Shown one piece after another: positions 7,016 to 15,990 of a stretch of DNA of 64,000 nucleotides. A program made the position numbers and the translations under genes. Each line of letters opens with the position of its first letter. The first letter of the stretch is position 1. The DNA comes from Streptomyces althioticus (GTDB taxonomy: Bacteria; Actinomycetota; Actinomycetes; Streptomycetales; Streptomycetaceae), in the NCBI GenBank assembly GCA_014649355.1, contig BMSW01000016.1, positions 62,001-126,000 of the forward strand. Direction: 5' to 3'. The notes under the pieces were generated by a model, which was given only the letters and a program-made list of their open reading frames with translations, was not told the DNA's origin and did not search any database.

Positions 7016-10002
7016 GGCTGCACCGCCTGGACATCACGGCCTTCGGGCCGTTCGGCACCACCCAGAGCGTGGACTTCGACGCCCTGTCCGCCGCCGGTCT
7101 CTTCCTGTTGCACGGCCCCACCGGAGCCGGCAAGACCTCCGTCCTGGACGCCGTCTGCTACGCCCTCTACGGCTCCGTCCCCGGCGCCCGCCAGGGCGGC
7201 CAGGGCATCACCCTGCGCAGCGACCACGCCGCGCCCGCCACCCGCACCTCCGTCACCCTTGAACTCACCGTCGCCGGACGCCGCCTGGAGATCACCCGGC
7301 AGCCCCCGTGGGAGCGCCCCAAGAAGCGCGGCAGCGGCACCACCACCGACAAGGCGCAGACCTGGCTGCGGGAGCGCGACGCCGCCACCGGGGCCTGGAA
7401 GGACCTCAGCCGCTCCCACCAGGAGATCGGCGAGGAGATCACCCAGCTGCTCGGCATGAGCCGCGAGCAGTTCTGCCAGGTGGTACTGCTCCCGCAGGGT
7501 GACTTCGCGCGGTTCCTGCGCGCCGACGCCGAGGCCCGCGGCAAGCTGCTGGGCCGCCTCTTCGACACCCACCGCTTCGCCGAGGTGGAGAAGCGCCTCG
7601 CCGACCGCCGCCGCGCCACCGAGGCCCGTGTGCGTGAGGGCGACGCCGAGCTGCTCGCCGACGCCCACCGCATGCAGCAGGCCGCGGACGGCGCCATGGA
7701 GCTGCCCGAGCTGTCGCCGGGGGAGCCCGGCCTCGCCGACGCCGTGCTGACCGCGGCCGCCGTGGCCCGCAGCACCGCCCGCGAACAGCTCACCGCCGCC
7801 CACTGCCGCCTCACCACCGCGGAGTCCGTCCGCGCCGAGGCGGGCCGTGCCCTGGACGAGGCGCGCGAACGGCACCGGCTGCAGAGGCGGTTCACCGAGG
7901 CGCGGGAGCGTGCCGAACGGCTGCGGGAGCGGTCCGGCGACCACGACGAGGACCAGGCCCGCATGGACCGGGCCCGCAAGGCCGGGACCGTCGCCCCCGC
8001 ACTGGAGCTGCGGGACTCCGCCGACGCCGAGCACCGCCGCGCTGCCGCCGCCGAGCAGCGCGCCCGCGCCCTCCTCCCCGCCTCCCTCGCGGACGCCGGA
8101 CCCGAGGGGCTCGCCGCGGCGGCCCGCCGCGCCGCCGAGGAACTGGGCGGCCTGGAGTCGGCCCGCCGCGCGGAACGCCGCCTCACCGAGCTCCTCGACG
8201 AGCGTGCCGGACTCGACCGCCAGGAGCGCGCCGACGAGGAGGTCCGCGAGGACGCCGAGGCGTGGCTCGCCGACTGGGAGACCACCCGCACCGCCCTCCA
8301 GGAGCGCATCGCGCACGCCCAGCAGGCCGCGACCCGCGCCGGGGAACTCGCGGCGCGGCGCGACACCGCCCGCGCCCGCCTGGAGGCCGCCCGCACCCGC
8401 GACCGGCTCACCCGGGACGCGGAGGCCGCCGCCGAGCAGGCAGGCGCCGCCCGCGAAGAGGCCCTAGCCGCCCGGCAGCACTGGCTCGACCTCAAGGAAC
8501 AGCGGCTGGGCGGCATCGCCGCCGAACTCGCCGCCGGCCTCACCGACGGCGCCCCCTGCGCGGTCTGCGGGGCCACCGAACACCCCGCCCCCGCCCGCAG
8601 GGTCGCGGGACACGTCGACCGCGGGACCGAGGAGCGCGCCCTCGCCGACGTCCAGCACGCCGAGGACCGGCGCGCCGAGGCGGACCGCCGGCTCGCCGCC
8701 GTACGGGAGGAGCTGGCCGCCGCCGGCGCGGGCGCCGGGGACGCCCCGGCCGAGCAGCTGGCCCGTGAACTCGACGAGGCGGAGCGGGAGTACGCCCGCG
8801 CACGCGAGGCGGCCTCCGCGCTGCACGCCGCCCAGGAGGAACTGCGCGCCGCCGAACGCGAACACGAGCTGCGCACCGCCGCCCAGCGCGACGCGGCCGT
8901 CCGCGCCGCCGCCCGCGTCGGCCACCGCGAACGACTGGAACTCGAACGGGCCTCACTGGAGCAGGAGTTGGCACACGCGCGGGGAGACGCCCCCAGCGTC
9001 GCCGAGCGCGCCCGGCAACTCGAACGCGAGGCGGCGCTGCTCACCGACGCCGCCGACGCCGCCCGCACCGCCGAGGAGGCCGCCCGGCGGCTCAAGGACG
9101 CCGACGCACGCCTCGCCGACGCCGCCTTCCGCGCCGGATTCGCCACCCCGAGGGCCGCCGCCGAGGCCCTCCTCGACGACGACGCCCACCGGCGGCTGCA
9201 GCGCCGGCTGGACGCCTGGCAGGACGAGGAGGCCGCCGTACGCGCCGTCCTCGCCGAACCGGAGACCGCGGCCGCCGCACAGCAGCCCGCCACCGACCTC
9301 GCCGCCGCCCAGCAGGCCGCCGAGGCCGCCGACCGTGCCGTCCGCGAGGCCGCCTCCGCGCGGGACGCCGCCGCCCGCCGCTGCGCCGAGCTCGACCGGC
9401 TCTCCGCCCGCGCCGCCGCCTCCGTGCGCCGGCTCGGACCGCTGCGCCAGGAATACGACCGGGTGGCGCGCATGGCCGCCCTCACCGCCGGCACCTCGGC
9501 GGAGAACGAACGCCGGATGCGCCTGGAGTCGTACGTGCTCGCCGCGCGCCTGGAGCAGGTCGCCGCCGCCGCGACCGTCCGGCTGCGCCGCATGTCGTCC
9601 GGCCGCTACACCCTCGTCCACTCCGACGACCGCGCGGGCCGCGGCCGCAGCGGCCTCGGGCTGCACGTCGTGGACGCCTGGACCGGCCGGGAGCGCGACA
9701 CCGCCACCCTCTCCGGCGGCGAGACCTTCTTCGCGTCCCTCGCCCTCGCGCTCGGCCTCGCCGACGTGGTGACCGACGAGGCGGGCGGGGTGCGGCTGGA
9801 CACGCTCTTCATCGACGAGGGCTTCGGCAGCCTCGACGACCAGACCCTCGACGAGGTGCTCGACGTCCTCGACTCGCTGCGCGAACGCGACCGCAGCGTC
9901 GGCATCGTCAGTCACGTCCCGGACCTGCGCCGCCGCATACACGCCCAGCTGGAGGTCCAGAAGGACCGCACCGGCTCCCGGCTGCGGCAGCGCGGGACCT
10001 GA
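7012..10002 (+). CDS. sbcC: Exonuclease subunit SbcC (Rad50-type ATPase)
   Basis: A 996-residue SMC/Rad50-like ATPase. The N-terminal half-site has Walker A GPTGAGKT at residues 35-42 and the Q-loop region around V-V-L-L-P-Q-G-D-F-A-R-F. Two long alanine- and arginine-rich coiled-coil arms flank a zinc hook CAVC at residues 516-519. The C-terminal half-site has the signature T-L-S-G-G-E-T-F-F-A and Walker B L-F-I-D-E-G-F-G-S-L-D. With SbcD it forms an ATP-dependent nuclease acting on hairpins and blocked DNA ends. The ATG at 7012 overlaps the sbcD stop (ATGA). Length is typical of actinobacterial SbcC. Confidence 0.95.
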   Translation: MRLHRLDITAFGPFGTTQSVDFDALSAAGLFLLHGPTGAGKTSVLDAVCYALYGSVPGARQGGQGITLRSDHAAPATRTSVTLELTVAGRRLEITRQPPWERPKKRGSGTTTDKAQTWLRERDAATGAWKDLSRSHQEIGEEITQLLGMSREQFCQVVLLPQGDFARFLRADAEARGKLLGRLFDTHRFAEVEKRLADRRRATEARVREGDAELLADAHRMQQAADGAMELPELSPGEPGLADAVLTAAAVARSTAREQLTAAHCRLTTAESVRAEAGRALDEARERHRLQRRFTEARERAERLRERSGDHDEDQARMDRARKAGTVAPALELRDSADAEHRRAAAAEQRARALLPASLADAGPEGLAAAARRAAEELGGLESARRAERRLTELLDERAGLDRQERADEEVREDAEAWLADWETTRTALQERIAHAQQAATRAGELAARRDTARARLEAARTRDRLTRDAEAAAEQAGAAREEALAARQHWLDLKEQRLGGIAAELAAGLTDGAPCAVCGATEHPAPARRVAGHVDRGTEERALADVQHAEDRRAEADRRLAAVREELAAAGAGAGDAPAEQLARELDEAEREYARAREAASALHAAQEELRAAEREHELRTAAQRDAAVRAAARVGHRERLELERASLEQELAHARGDAPSVAERARQLEREAALLTDAADAARTAEEAARRLKDADARLADAAFRAGFATPRAAAEALLDDDAHRRLQRRLDAWQDEEAAVRAVLAEPETAAAAQQPATDLAAAQQAAEAADRAVREAASARDAAARRCAELDRLSARAAASVRRLGPLRQEYDRVARMAALTAGTSAENERRMRLESYVLAARLEQVAAAATVRLRRMSSGRYTLVHSDDRAGRGRSGLGLHVVDAWTGRERDTATLSGGETFFASLALALGLADVVTDEAGGVRLDTLFIDEGFGSLDDQTLDEVLDVLDSLRERDRSVGIVSHVPDLRRRIHAQLEVQKDRTGSRLRQRGT

Positions 10003-10014
10003 CGGGGCGCCGGG

Positions 10015-10461
10015 TCACCGCCCCACGGGACGGCGCGGCAGCGGCGAGGAGTACACCACGCTGGTGGTCACCGAGCCGAGCGCGCCGATCCGTCCCGACA
10101 CCTCCTCCAGGTGCCGCATCGACCGCGCGGCCACCTTCAGGATGAAGCAGTCGTCGCCCGTGACGTGGTGCGCCTCCAGGATCTCCGGCGTGGCCGCGAC
10201 CAGGTCGTGGAACGGCTTGTAGTTGCCGGTCGGGTAGCGCAGCCGGACGAACGCCAGCACCGGCAGCCCGATCCGCTCCGGGTCCACCACCGCCGCGTAG
10301 CCCTGGATGATCCCGGCCTCCTCCAGCCGCCGTACCCGCTCGGTGACCGCGCTCGCGGACATCGACACGGCGCGGGCGAGGTCGGCGTAACTGGCGCGTC
10401 CGTCCCGCTGGAGGACGTCGAGGATGCGCCAGTCGGTGGCGTCCGGGGAATACTCGGTCAT
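10015..10461 (-). CDS. Lrp/AsnC-family regulator
   Basis: A 148-residue feast/famine regulator. The N-terminal winged helix-turn-helix (about 8-60) contains D-W-R-I-L-D-V-L-Q-x-D-G-R-A-S-Y and S-A-S-A-V-T-E-R-V-R-R-L-E; the C-terminal RAM ligand-binding domain (about 68-140) contains H-H-V-T-G-D-D-C-F-I-L-K. The protein is transcribed away from a rhodanese gene with a 94-bp shared gap holding two short palindromes, so it probably controls itself and that gene. Its amino-acid effector cannot be read from sequence. Start ATG 10461 gives the standard length; its ribosome-binding site is weak. Confidence 0.88.
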   Translation of the reverse strand: MTEYSPDATDWRILDVLQRDGRASYADLARAVSMSASAVTERVRRLEEAGIIQGYAAVVDPERIGLPVLAFVRLRYPTGNYKPFHDLVAATPEILEAHHVTGDDCFILKVAARSMRHLEEVSGRIGALGSVTTSVVYSSPLPRRPVGR

Positions 10462-10476
10462 CGCCGAGAAGTAGCA

Positions 10477-10519
10477 GGGGAATCCCCGGCGGAGCAAGAC
10501 CCGCGCCGGGATTCGTCCC
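10477..10519. promoter_or_regulatory. Divergent operator region between Lrp and rhodanese genes
   Basis: Two palindromes lie in the shared promoter gap: GGGGA-A-TCCCC at 10477-10487 and GGGA-TTCG-TCCC at 10508-10519, about three helical turns apart (32 bp centre to centre). Related half-sites at helical spacing suit an Lrp-type octamer. Inference from position and symmetry. Confidence 0.4.
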
Positions 10520-10542
10520 TTCAGGACGGCCGTCCGCGCCCG

Positions 10543-10548
10543 TAGTTT
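10543..10548 (+). promoter_or_regulatory. -10 box of leaderless rhodanese transcript
   Basis: TAGTTT ends 7 nt before the ATG at 10556; no Shine-Dalgarno is present. Confidence 0.45.
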
Positions 10549-10555
10549 TCCTGCC

Positions 10556-11032
10556 ATGACGACGACCACCGTGAACCCCGTCCTGCGGGTCGCCCCCGCC
10601 TCCCCTTCCGTGGCCGCCGCGCATTTCCGCGCGAGCCTCGCCCTGTACACCGACGTCTCCGACGTGGCCGCCGCGCTCGCCTCCGGCGACGGTCCCGGCT
10701 TCGTCCTGGTGGACTCCCGGTCGGCGCAGGCCTGGGACCAGGGCCATGTGCCCGGCGCCCTGCACCTGCCCACCGCGGACATCGCCGAGCGTGCGGCGGA
10801 CCTCCTCGACCCGGCCGTCCCGGTCGTGACGTACTGCTGGGGACCCGGCTGTGACGGGGCCGCCCGCGCCGCGCTCGCCCTCGCCCAACTCGGGTACCGA
10901 GTCAAGGAGATGCTCGGCGGCTTCGAGTACTGGGTCCGCGAGGGCTTCGCGTACGGGACACCGCGGGGCCGTGAGCGCCGGGCCGCCGACCCGCTGACCA
11001 CCGTCGTGGAGTCCGAGGCGTGCGGATGCTGA
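10556..11032 (+). CDS. Rhodanese-like sulfurtransferase
   Basis: A 158-residue single rhodanese domain (about residues 30-140) with V-D-S-R-S-A-Q-A-W-D-Q-G-H-V-P-G-A and the active-site loop Y-C-W-G-P-G-C-D-G, whose first cysteine would carry the persulfide. A C-x-C near the C-terminus (E-A-C-G-C) is an extra possible metal or sulfur site. Rhodaneses pass sulfane sulfur to cyanide or other thiophilic acceptors. The gene is divergent from an Lrp/AsnC regulator and is probably its target, which would link sulfur transfer to amino-acid status. A TAGTTT box 7 nt before the ATG suggests a leaderless mRNA. Confidence 0.85.
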   Translation: MTTTTVNPVLRVAPASPSVAAAHFRASLALYTDVSDVAAALASGDGPGFVLVDSRSAQAWDQGHVPGALHLPTADIAERAADLLDPAVPVVTYCWGPGCDGAARAALALAQLGYRVKEMLGGFEYWVREGFAYGTPRGRERRAADPLTTVVESEACGC

Positions 11033-11063
11033 ACCCGCCGCTCCGGTAAGGGAGTAGAGCCGG

Positions 11064-11069
11064 TAGGTT
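11064..11069 (+). promoter_or_regulatory. -10 box of leaderless Imm21-like transcript
   Basis: TAGGTT ends 8 nt before the ATG at 11078; no ribosome-binding site. Confidence 0.4.
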
Positions 11070-11077
11070 TCTCTGCC

Positions 11078-11590
11078 ATGGAGCGATACGCGGAGCCGGG
11101 CACGGTCGAGTGGGTGGAGTCGGGCGGCGGGCCGCTCGTCGCGGTGCCGGAGACGGTGCTGCCGTTCTGGACGGGAGCCGACGGCGAGGAGTTCGCCTCG
11201 GACTACGACCGGGCGTGCGAGGTCGACGGACTCGTCGGGCTCCTCCCGGTCGGTGACGCCGCCGCCCTCGTCCTGGCCGACGAACCCGCCGCGACCGCCT
11301 ACCTCCCCGGGCACTCCCTGCTCGTCCGCTGGGTCGCCGGAGAGGCCGAGGAGGACCTGCTGGCGAGCGTCCCCGCCGCGCTCGCCACCGCGCAGTGGCA
11401 GCAGGAGACGCAGTGGAAGGTGCCCGGCCCGGTTGTCCTGTTCGACGCGGCCTGGCCCGGCACCCACGCCGCCGGCACCGACCACGCGCGCCTCGCGCTC
11501 GGCCCGGGCCGCTACGCCGTGCGCGCCGCGCAGGTCAGCCCCGGCCCGGAGACCTGGCTGGTCCTGGTGCAGCTCCGGCCGCTGAACTGA
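11078..11590 (+). CDS. Imm21-like immunity protein, orphan
   Basis: A 170-residue cytosolic protein that I recognise as close to the Imm21 family of polymorphic-toxin immunity proteins: it opens V-E-W-V-E-S-G-G-G-P-L-V-A-V-P, continues D-Y-D-R-A-C-x-V-D-G, then V-G-D-A-A-A-L-V-L-A-D-E-P-A and a W-V-A-G motif mid-protein. Family members are thought to neutralise a toxin nuclease or protease domain. No toxin gene is adjacent, so it is either a solitary immunity gene retained for protection against neighbours or has another role. The family name is from memory and should be checked by profile search. Confidence 0.65.
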   Translation: MERYAEPGTVEWVESGGGPLVAVPETVLPFWTGADGEEFASDYDRACEVDGLVGLLPVGDAAALVLADEPAATAYLPGHSLLVRWVAGEAEEDLLASVPAALATAQWQQETQWKVPGPVVLFDAAWPGTHAAGTDHARLALGPGRYAVRAAQVSPGPETWLVLVQLRPLN

Positions 11591-11636
11591 CCCGGGGGCC
11601 GTTATTCGCGTGATCCCGTAGCCGGCCCGGCCCATC

Positions 11637-12491
11637 ATGGGGATCATGCCGAAGCTTCCCCCGCCCCCGCCCGAGGAACTCCGCCGCGACCCCCTGCCCC
11701 TGCGGGGCCGCACCGCCCTGGTCACCGGGGCCAGCCGGCGCGGCGGCATCGGCCACGCCGTGGCCCGCCGGCTCGCCGCGTACGGCGCGAGCGTCTACCT
11801 GCACCACCATGTGCCGCACGACGCCGCCATGCCCTGGGGCGCCGACCGGATCGAGGACGTCACCGCCTCCGTGCGCGAGGCACTCGGCGACCCGGACGCA
11901 CGGGTGCTCGCGGGCCCCGGAGACCTGAGCGACCCGGCGGAACCGGCCGCCCTGCACGCCCGCGCCGTCGAGGCACTCGGCGGACGCCTCGACGTCCTCG
12001 TCGCCAACCACGCCCTCAGCGGCTCCGACGGCGACCTCGACACGATCGACGCGGCCATGCTCGACGCCCACTGGGCCGTCGACGCCCGCTCCGTGCTGCT
12101 GCTCGTCCAGGCCCACGCCCGGCACCGCGCCGCGCTCCCGCCGGACACGCCGGGCGGACGCGTGCTGATGATGACCTCCGGGCAGGACATCGCCGGCGGC
12201 ATGCCCGGCGAGATCGCCTACGCCCTCCAGAAGGGCGCCCTGGCCTCGATCACCCGCTCCCTGGCGACCACGCTGGCCGACCACGCGGTCACCGTGAACA
12301 CCGTCAACCCCGGCCCTGTCGACACCGACTACCTGACCGGCGAGGTCTACGACGCGATCGCCGCGCGCTTCCCCGCCGGACGCTGGGGCATGCCCGACGA
12401 CCCGGCCCGCCTCCTCGCGTGGCTGGCCACCGACGAGGCGGGCTGGATCACCGGTCAGGTCATCGACTCCGAGGGCGGGTTCCGGCGCTGA
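11637..12491 (+). CDS. SDR-family oxidoreductase
   Basis: A 284-residue short-chain dehydrogenase/reductase. The NAD(P)-binding loop reads V-T-G-A-S-R-R-G-G-I-G (near residue 30), the N-A-H-A motif follows (V-A-N-H-A-L-S), and the catalytic serine and Y-x-x-x-K tetrad are visible as M-T-S-G-Q and A-Y-A-L-Q-K. The C-terminus ends in D-S-E-G-G-F-R-R, as in many 3-oxoacyl-ACP-reductase-like SDRs. The proline-rich extension of about 20 residues before the Rossmann fold is unusual. ATG 11637 or ATG 11646 could be the start; neither has a strong ribosome-binding site. Substrate unknown. Confidence 0.85.
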   Translation: MGIMPKLPPPPPEELRRDPLPLRGRTALVTGASRRGGIGHAVARRLAAYGASVYLHHHVPHDAAMPWGADRIEDVTASVREALGDPDARVLAGPGDLSDPAEPAALHARAVEALGGRLDVLVANHALSGSDGDLDTIDAAMLDAHWAVDARSVLLLVQAHARHRAALPPDTPGGRVLMMTSGQDIAGGMPGEIAYALQKGALASITRSLATTLADHAVTVNTVNPGPVDTDYLTGEVYDAIAARFPAGRWGMPDDPARLLAWLATDEAGWITGQVIDSEGGFRR

Positions 12492-12506
12492 ACCGCTGAA
12501 CCGGCT

Positions 12507-14195
12507 CTACAGCGCCGCCAGTTCGTCCACCAGGTCGTCCAGGCCCAGCGAGCCCTGGGACAGCGCGGCCATGTGCCACGCCTTGAGGTCGAAGGCGTCG
12601 CCGTGCCGCTCGCGGGCCTTCTCCCGGCCCAGCAGCCAGGCCCGCTCGCCCAGCTTGTAGCCGATGGCCTGGCCCGGGATGGTCAGGTACCGGGTCAGCT
12701 CGCTCTCCACGAAGTCCGCCGGGCGGCTGCTGTGCGCGCCGAAGAACTCCTGCGCCAGCTCCGGCGTCCACCGCTCGCCCGGGTGGAACGGCGAGTCCGC
12801 GGGGATCTCCAGCTCCAGGTGCATGCCGATGTCGACGATCACCCGGGTCGCCCGCATCATCTGCGCGTCCAGGTAACCGAGCCGCTGCTCGGCGTCCGTG
12901 AGGAAGCCCAGCTCGTCCATCAGCCGCTCCGCGTACAGCGCCCAGCCCTCGCAGTTGGCGCTCACCATGCCGACGGTGGCCTGGTAGCGGGAGAGGCTCT
13001 CCGCCACGTGCACCCACTGCGCCAGCTGGAGGTGATGCCCGGGGACGCCCTCGTGGTACCAGGTCGACACCAGGTCGTACACCGGGAAACGGGTCAGGCC
13101 CATCGTGGGCAGCCAGGTGCAGCCCGGCCGGGAGAAGTCCTCCGACGGCTGCGTGTAGTACGGCGCCGCCGCGCTGCCCGCCGGGGCGATCCGCGACTCC
13201 ACCTTCCGCACCCGCTCGGCCAGGTCGAAGTGCGTGCCGTCGAGCCGGTCGATCGCCTGGTCCATCAGACCCTGCAGCCAGTCGCGGACCTCGTCCACGC
13301 CCTCGATGTGCCGGCCGTGCTCGTCGAGGTGGGCCAGCGCCACCCACGGGGTCTCCGCCCCCGGAAGGATCTTCTCGGCCTCCTTCCTCATCTCGCCCAG
13401 CAGCCGGAAGTACTCGGACCAGCCGTACGCGTACGCCTCGTCCAGGTCCAGGTCGGTGCCGTTGTAGTAGCGCGACCAGCGGGCGTAGCGCTCCCGGCCC
13501 ACGGTGTTCGGCGCACCCTCGACCGCCGGGGCGTACACGTCCCGCAGCCAGTCCCGCAGCTCCGCCACCGCCGCGGTCGCCGCGCCGGCGGCCTCGTCCA
13601 GCTCGGCGCGCAGCGCGTCCGGGCCGGCGGCGGCGAAGTCCTCGAACCAGCCGCGGCCCTCGCCGGTGTCCGCCCACTCGCCGAGCTGCCCGACGAACGT
13701 CTCCGTGGGGCGCGGCGCCGCGTACAGCTTGCGCTCCAGGCCCAGCGCCAGCGACTCCCGGTACCCGGCCAGCGCGGCCGGGACCGCGCGCAGCCGCTCC
13801 ACGATCGCCCGCCAGTCCTCCTCGGTCTCCGCCGGGGTCACCGTGAACACCTCGCGCACCGAGTGCGCGACCGTGCCCAGGTTGCCGACCGCGCGCAGGT
13901 GCTCGTCGGCCTCGTGCACGGCGAGTTCGGCGGTCAGCCGCTCCCGCAGCAGCCGGGCGCAGCGCCGCTCGGCGTCGCTGTCCGCGCCGGGCAGCCGCTC
14001 GGCCTCGTCGAGCCGCGCGAGGGTCGTCCTGAGCAGCTCGGCGACCCTTTCCTGACCGGCGGGCGAGAGATCGGGCAGCCGGGGGGAGCTCTCCTTGACG
14101 CCGAGGTACGTCCCGGTGATCGGATCGAGGGCGATGAGCTCGTCGACGTAGGCGTCGGCGACCTGACGGGGAAGCGCGCTGTTGGTTGGTGACAT
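12507..14195 (-). CDS. DUF885 family protein, probable metallopeptidase
   Basis: A 562-residue alpha-helical protein of the DUF885 family, often annotated as a secreted or cytosolic zinc carboxypeptidase. The likely zinc motif is T-W-Y-H-E-G-V-P-G-H-H-L-Q (HExxxGH), followed about 40 residues later by N-C-E-G-W-A-L-Y-A-E-R-L, where the glutamate would complete the metal site. No signal peptide is seen, so this version is cytoplasmic. ATG 14195 is chosen because AGGA lies at suitable distance and the upstream ATG at 14204 lacks a signal. It converges on the SDR gene and lies beside an Lrp regulator. Confidence 0.85.
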   Translation of the reverse strand: MSPTNSALPRQVADAYVDELIALDPITGTYLGVKESSPRLPDLSPAGQERVAELLRTTLARLDEAERLPGADSDAERRCARLLRERLTAELAVHEADEHLRAVGNLGTVAHSVREVFTVTPAETEEDWRAIVERLRAVPAALAGYRESLALGLERKLYAAPRPTETFVGQLGEWADTGEGRGWFEDFAAAGPDALRAELDEAAGAATAAVAELRDWLRDVYAPAVEGAPNTVGRERYARWSRYYNGTDLDLDEAYAYGWSEYFRLLGEMRKEAEKILPGAETPWVALAHLDEHGRHIEGVDEVRDWLQGLMDQAIDRLDGTHFDLAERVRKVESRIAPAGSAAAPYYTQPSEDFSRPGCTWLPTMGLTRFPVYDLVSTWYHEGVPGHHLQLAQWVHVAESLSRYQATVGMVSANCEGWALYAERLMDELGFLTDAEQRLGYLDAQMMRATRVIVDIGMHLELEIPADSPFHPGERWTPELAQEFFGAHSSRPADFVESELTRYLTIPGQAIGYKLGERAWLLGREKARERHGDAFDLKAWHMAALSQGSLGLDDLVDELAAL

Positions 14196-14227
14196 GCGGA
14201 CCATCCTGGTACGACGTCCGCCGCACG

Positions 14228-14719
14228 TCACCCGGATTGAGCCGAGGGCGAAGGCGGCAGCACGGGACCGCAGTCCCACCGCTGGAAGATCAGCCGGGTC
14301 TCCACGCGTGCCACCTCCCGCTGCGAGGTGAACTCGTCGAGCACCAGCCGCTGCAGATCCGACATGTCGGCGACCGCGACATGCACCAGGTAGTCGTCCG
14401 GGCCGGTCAGGTGGAACACGGTCAGCGACTCGGGCAGCGCCCGGATCCGCTCCACGAACGGTCCCACCAACTCCCGCCGGTGCGGCCGCACCTGGACCGA
14501 CAGCAGCGCCTGGAGACCCCGGCCGAGCTTCGCCGGGTCGAGTTCCAGCCGGTGCCCGAGGATCACGCCGGAGCGGCGCAGCCGGGTCACCCGGTCCAGG
14601 CAGGTCGACGGCGCGACCCCGACCTGCGCGGCGAGGTCCCGGTATGTCATCCGGGCGTCGTTCTGCAGCAACCGCAGCAGATGGAGGTCCACCGGATCCA
14701 GTACGACAGATTCGGCCAC
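14228..14719 (-). CDS. Lrp/AsnC-family regulator
   Basis: A 163-residue regulator with an N-terminal helix-turn-helix (D-L-H-L-L-R-L-L-Q-N-D-A-R-M-T-Y-R-D-L-A, then P-S-T-C-L-D-R-V) and a C-terminal RAM domain (about 75-150, with H-L-T-G-P-D-D-Y-L-V-H-V). It is divergent from a cystathionine/methionine gamma-lyase-type gene with about 60 bp between the starts, the layout of an amino-acid-responsive regulator controlling a catabolic PLP enzyme. GTG 14719 gives the normal domain start. Methionine, cysteine or a branched-chain amino acid are plausible effectors, but that is inference. Confidence 0.87.
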   Translation of the reverse strand: MAESVVLDPVDLHLLRLLQNDARMTYRDLAAQVGVAPSTCLDRVTRLRRSGVILGHRLELDPAKLGRGLQALLSVQVRPHRRELVGPFVERIRALPESLTVFHLTGPDDYLVHVAVADMSDLQRLVLDEFTSQREVARVETRLIFQRWDCGPVLPPSPSAQSG

Positions 14720-14722
14720 CGG

Positions 14723-14763
14723 CCGAACGTAGCACGGGTTCCCACCGCACAGAACCGTTCGGT
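14723..14763. promoter_or_regulatory. Divergent operator between Lrp and PLP-lyase genes
   Basis: Inverted arms CCGAACG (14723-14729) and CGTTCGG (14756-14762) flank the gap, and the right arm lies inside the 10-bp palindrome ACCGTTCGGT (14754-14763). The 33-bp arm spacing is close to three helical turns, as expected for Lrp-type multimers. Confidence 0.4.
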
Positions 14764-14779
14764 GTTCACCCTGAGCGCC

Positions 14780-15967
14780 ATGGACAACGGCATGGACACG
14801 CGACGCACCACCAGAGCACTCGCCACCGAGGCCGTGCACGCCGGCCGGGACGACCTCGCCGGACTCGGACTGCACGCCCCGCCGATCGACCTGTCCACCA
14901 CCTACCCCTCCTACGACAGCCGGGCCGAGGCCGCCCGCATCGACGCCTTCGCCACCACCGGCGCCGAGCCCGACGGCCCGCCGGTCTACGGACGGCTCGG
15001 CAACCCCACCGTCGCCCGTTTCGAGACCGCCCTCGCCCGTCTGGAGGGCACCGAGGCGGCCGTCGCGTTCGCCAGCGGCATGGCCGCGCTCAGCGCCGTC
15101 CTCCTGGTGCGCGCCTCCATGGGCCTGCGGCACGTCGTCGCCGTACGCCCGCTGTACGGGTGCAGCGACCACCTGCTGACCGCCGGGCTGCTCGGCTCCG
15201 AGGTCACCTGGACCGACCCGGCCGGCGTCGCCGACGCGCTCCGCCCGGACACCGGGCTGGTACTGGTGGAGTCGCCCGCCAACCCGACGCTCGCCGAGAT
15301 CGACCTGCGGGCCGTCGCCCACGCCTGCGGCTCCGTGCCGCTGCTCGTCGACAACACCTTCGCCACGCCGGTGCTCCAGCGTCCGGTCGAGCAGGGGGCG
15401 CGGCTGGTGCTGCACAGCGCCACCAAGTACCTCGGCGGGCACGGCGACGTGCTGGCGGGCGTGGTCGCCTGCGACGAGGAGTTCGCCGGGCGGCTGCGGC
15501 AGGTGCGGTTCGCCACCGGCGGGGTGCTGCACCCGCTGGCCGGCTACCTGTTGCTGCGGGGCCTGTCCACTCTCCCGGTCCGGGTACGGGCCGCGTCGGC
15601 GAACGCCGCCGAACTCGCGGCCCGGCTCGCCGCGGATCCGCGTGTGTCCCGGGTGCACTACCCGAGCATCGGCGGCGCGATGGTCGCCTTCGAGGTCCAC
15701 GGCGACCCGCACGAGGTGATCGCGGGCGTCCGGCTGATCACCCCCGCGGTGAGCCTCGGCAGCGTGGACTCGCTCATCCAGCACCCGGCGTCCATCAGCC
15801 ACCGCATCGTCGACGCCGACGACCGCAGGGACGCGGGCGTCTCCGACCGCCTGCTGCGCCTCTCGGTCGGCCTGGAGGACGTCGAGGACCTGTGGTCCGA
15901 CCTCGACCAGGCCCTGGGCACGCCGTCCACGCGCCCGGCCCGGTCGGAGGCCATGGCCCAGGGCTGA
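14780..15967 (+). CDS. Trans-sulfuration-family PLP enzyme (methionine/cystathionine gamma-lyase type)
   Basis: A 395-residue Cys/Met-metabolism PLP enzyme. Visible are the tetramer-contact tyrosine segment P-P-V-Y-G-R-L-G-N-P-T, the phosphate loop A-F-A-S-G-M-A-A, the D-N-T-F-A-T-P aspartate region, and the PLP lysine in H-S-A-T-K-Y-L-G-G-H-G-D. The end, S-H-R-I-V-D-A-D-D-R, is compatible with methionine gamma-lyase or cystathionine beta/gamma-lyase. The residue that marks true methionine gamma-lyases (a cysteine near the active site) cannot be confirmed here, so the substrate is open. The adjacent divergent Lrp regulator suggests a degradative, amino-acid-induced role. A strong terminator follows at 15991-16022. 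Confidence 0.85.
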   Translation: MDNGMDTRRTTRALATEAVHAGRDDLAGLGLHAPPIDLSTTYPSYDSRAEAARIDAFATTGAEPDGPPVYGRLGNPTVARFETALARLEGTEAAVAFASGMAALSAVLLVRASMGLRHVVAVRPLYGCSDHLLTAGLLGSEVTWTDPAGVADALRPDTGLVLVESPANPTLAEIDLRAVAHACGSVPLLVDNTFATPVLQRPVEQGARLVLHSATKYLGGHGDVLAGVVACDEEFAGRLRQVRFATGGVLHPLAGYLLLRGLSTLPVRVRAASANAAELAARLAADPRVSRVHYPSIGGAMVAFEVHGDPHEVIAGVRLITPAVSLGSVDSLIQHPASISHRIVDADDRRDAGVSDRLLRLSVGLEDVEDLWSDLDQALGTPSTRPARSEAMAQG

Positions 15968-15990
15968 CGGACCCGCCCATGAACGGGGGG

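Noticed and set aside
7167..9593. An 808-codon minus-strand frame of mostly A, R and S opposite sbcC
   Set aside because: Composition is a codon-bias artefact; the plus strand encodes SbcC with all its motifs.
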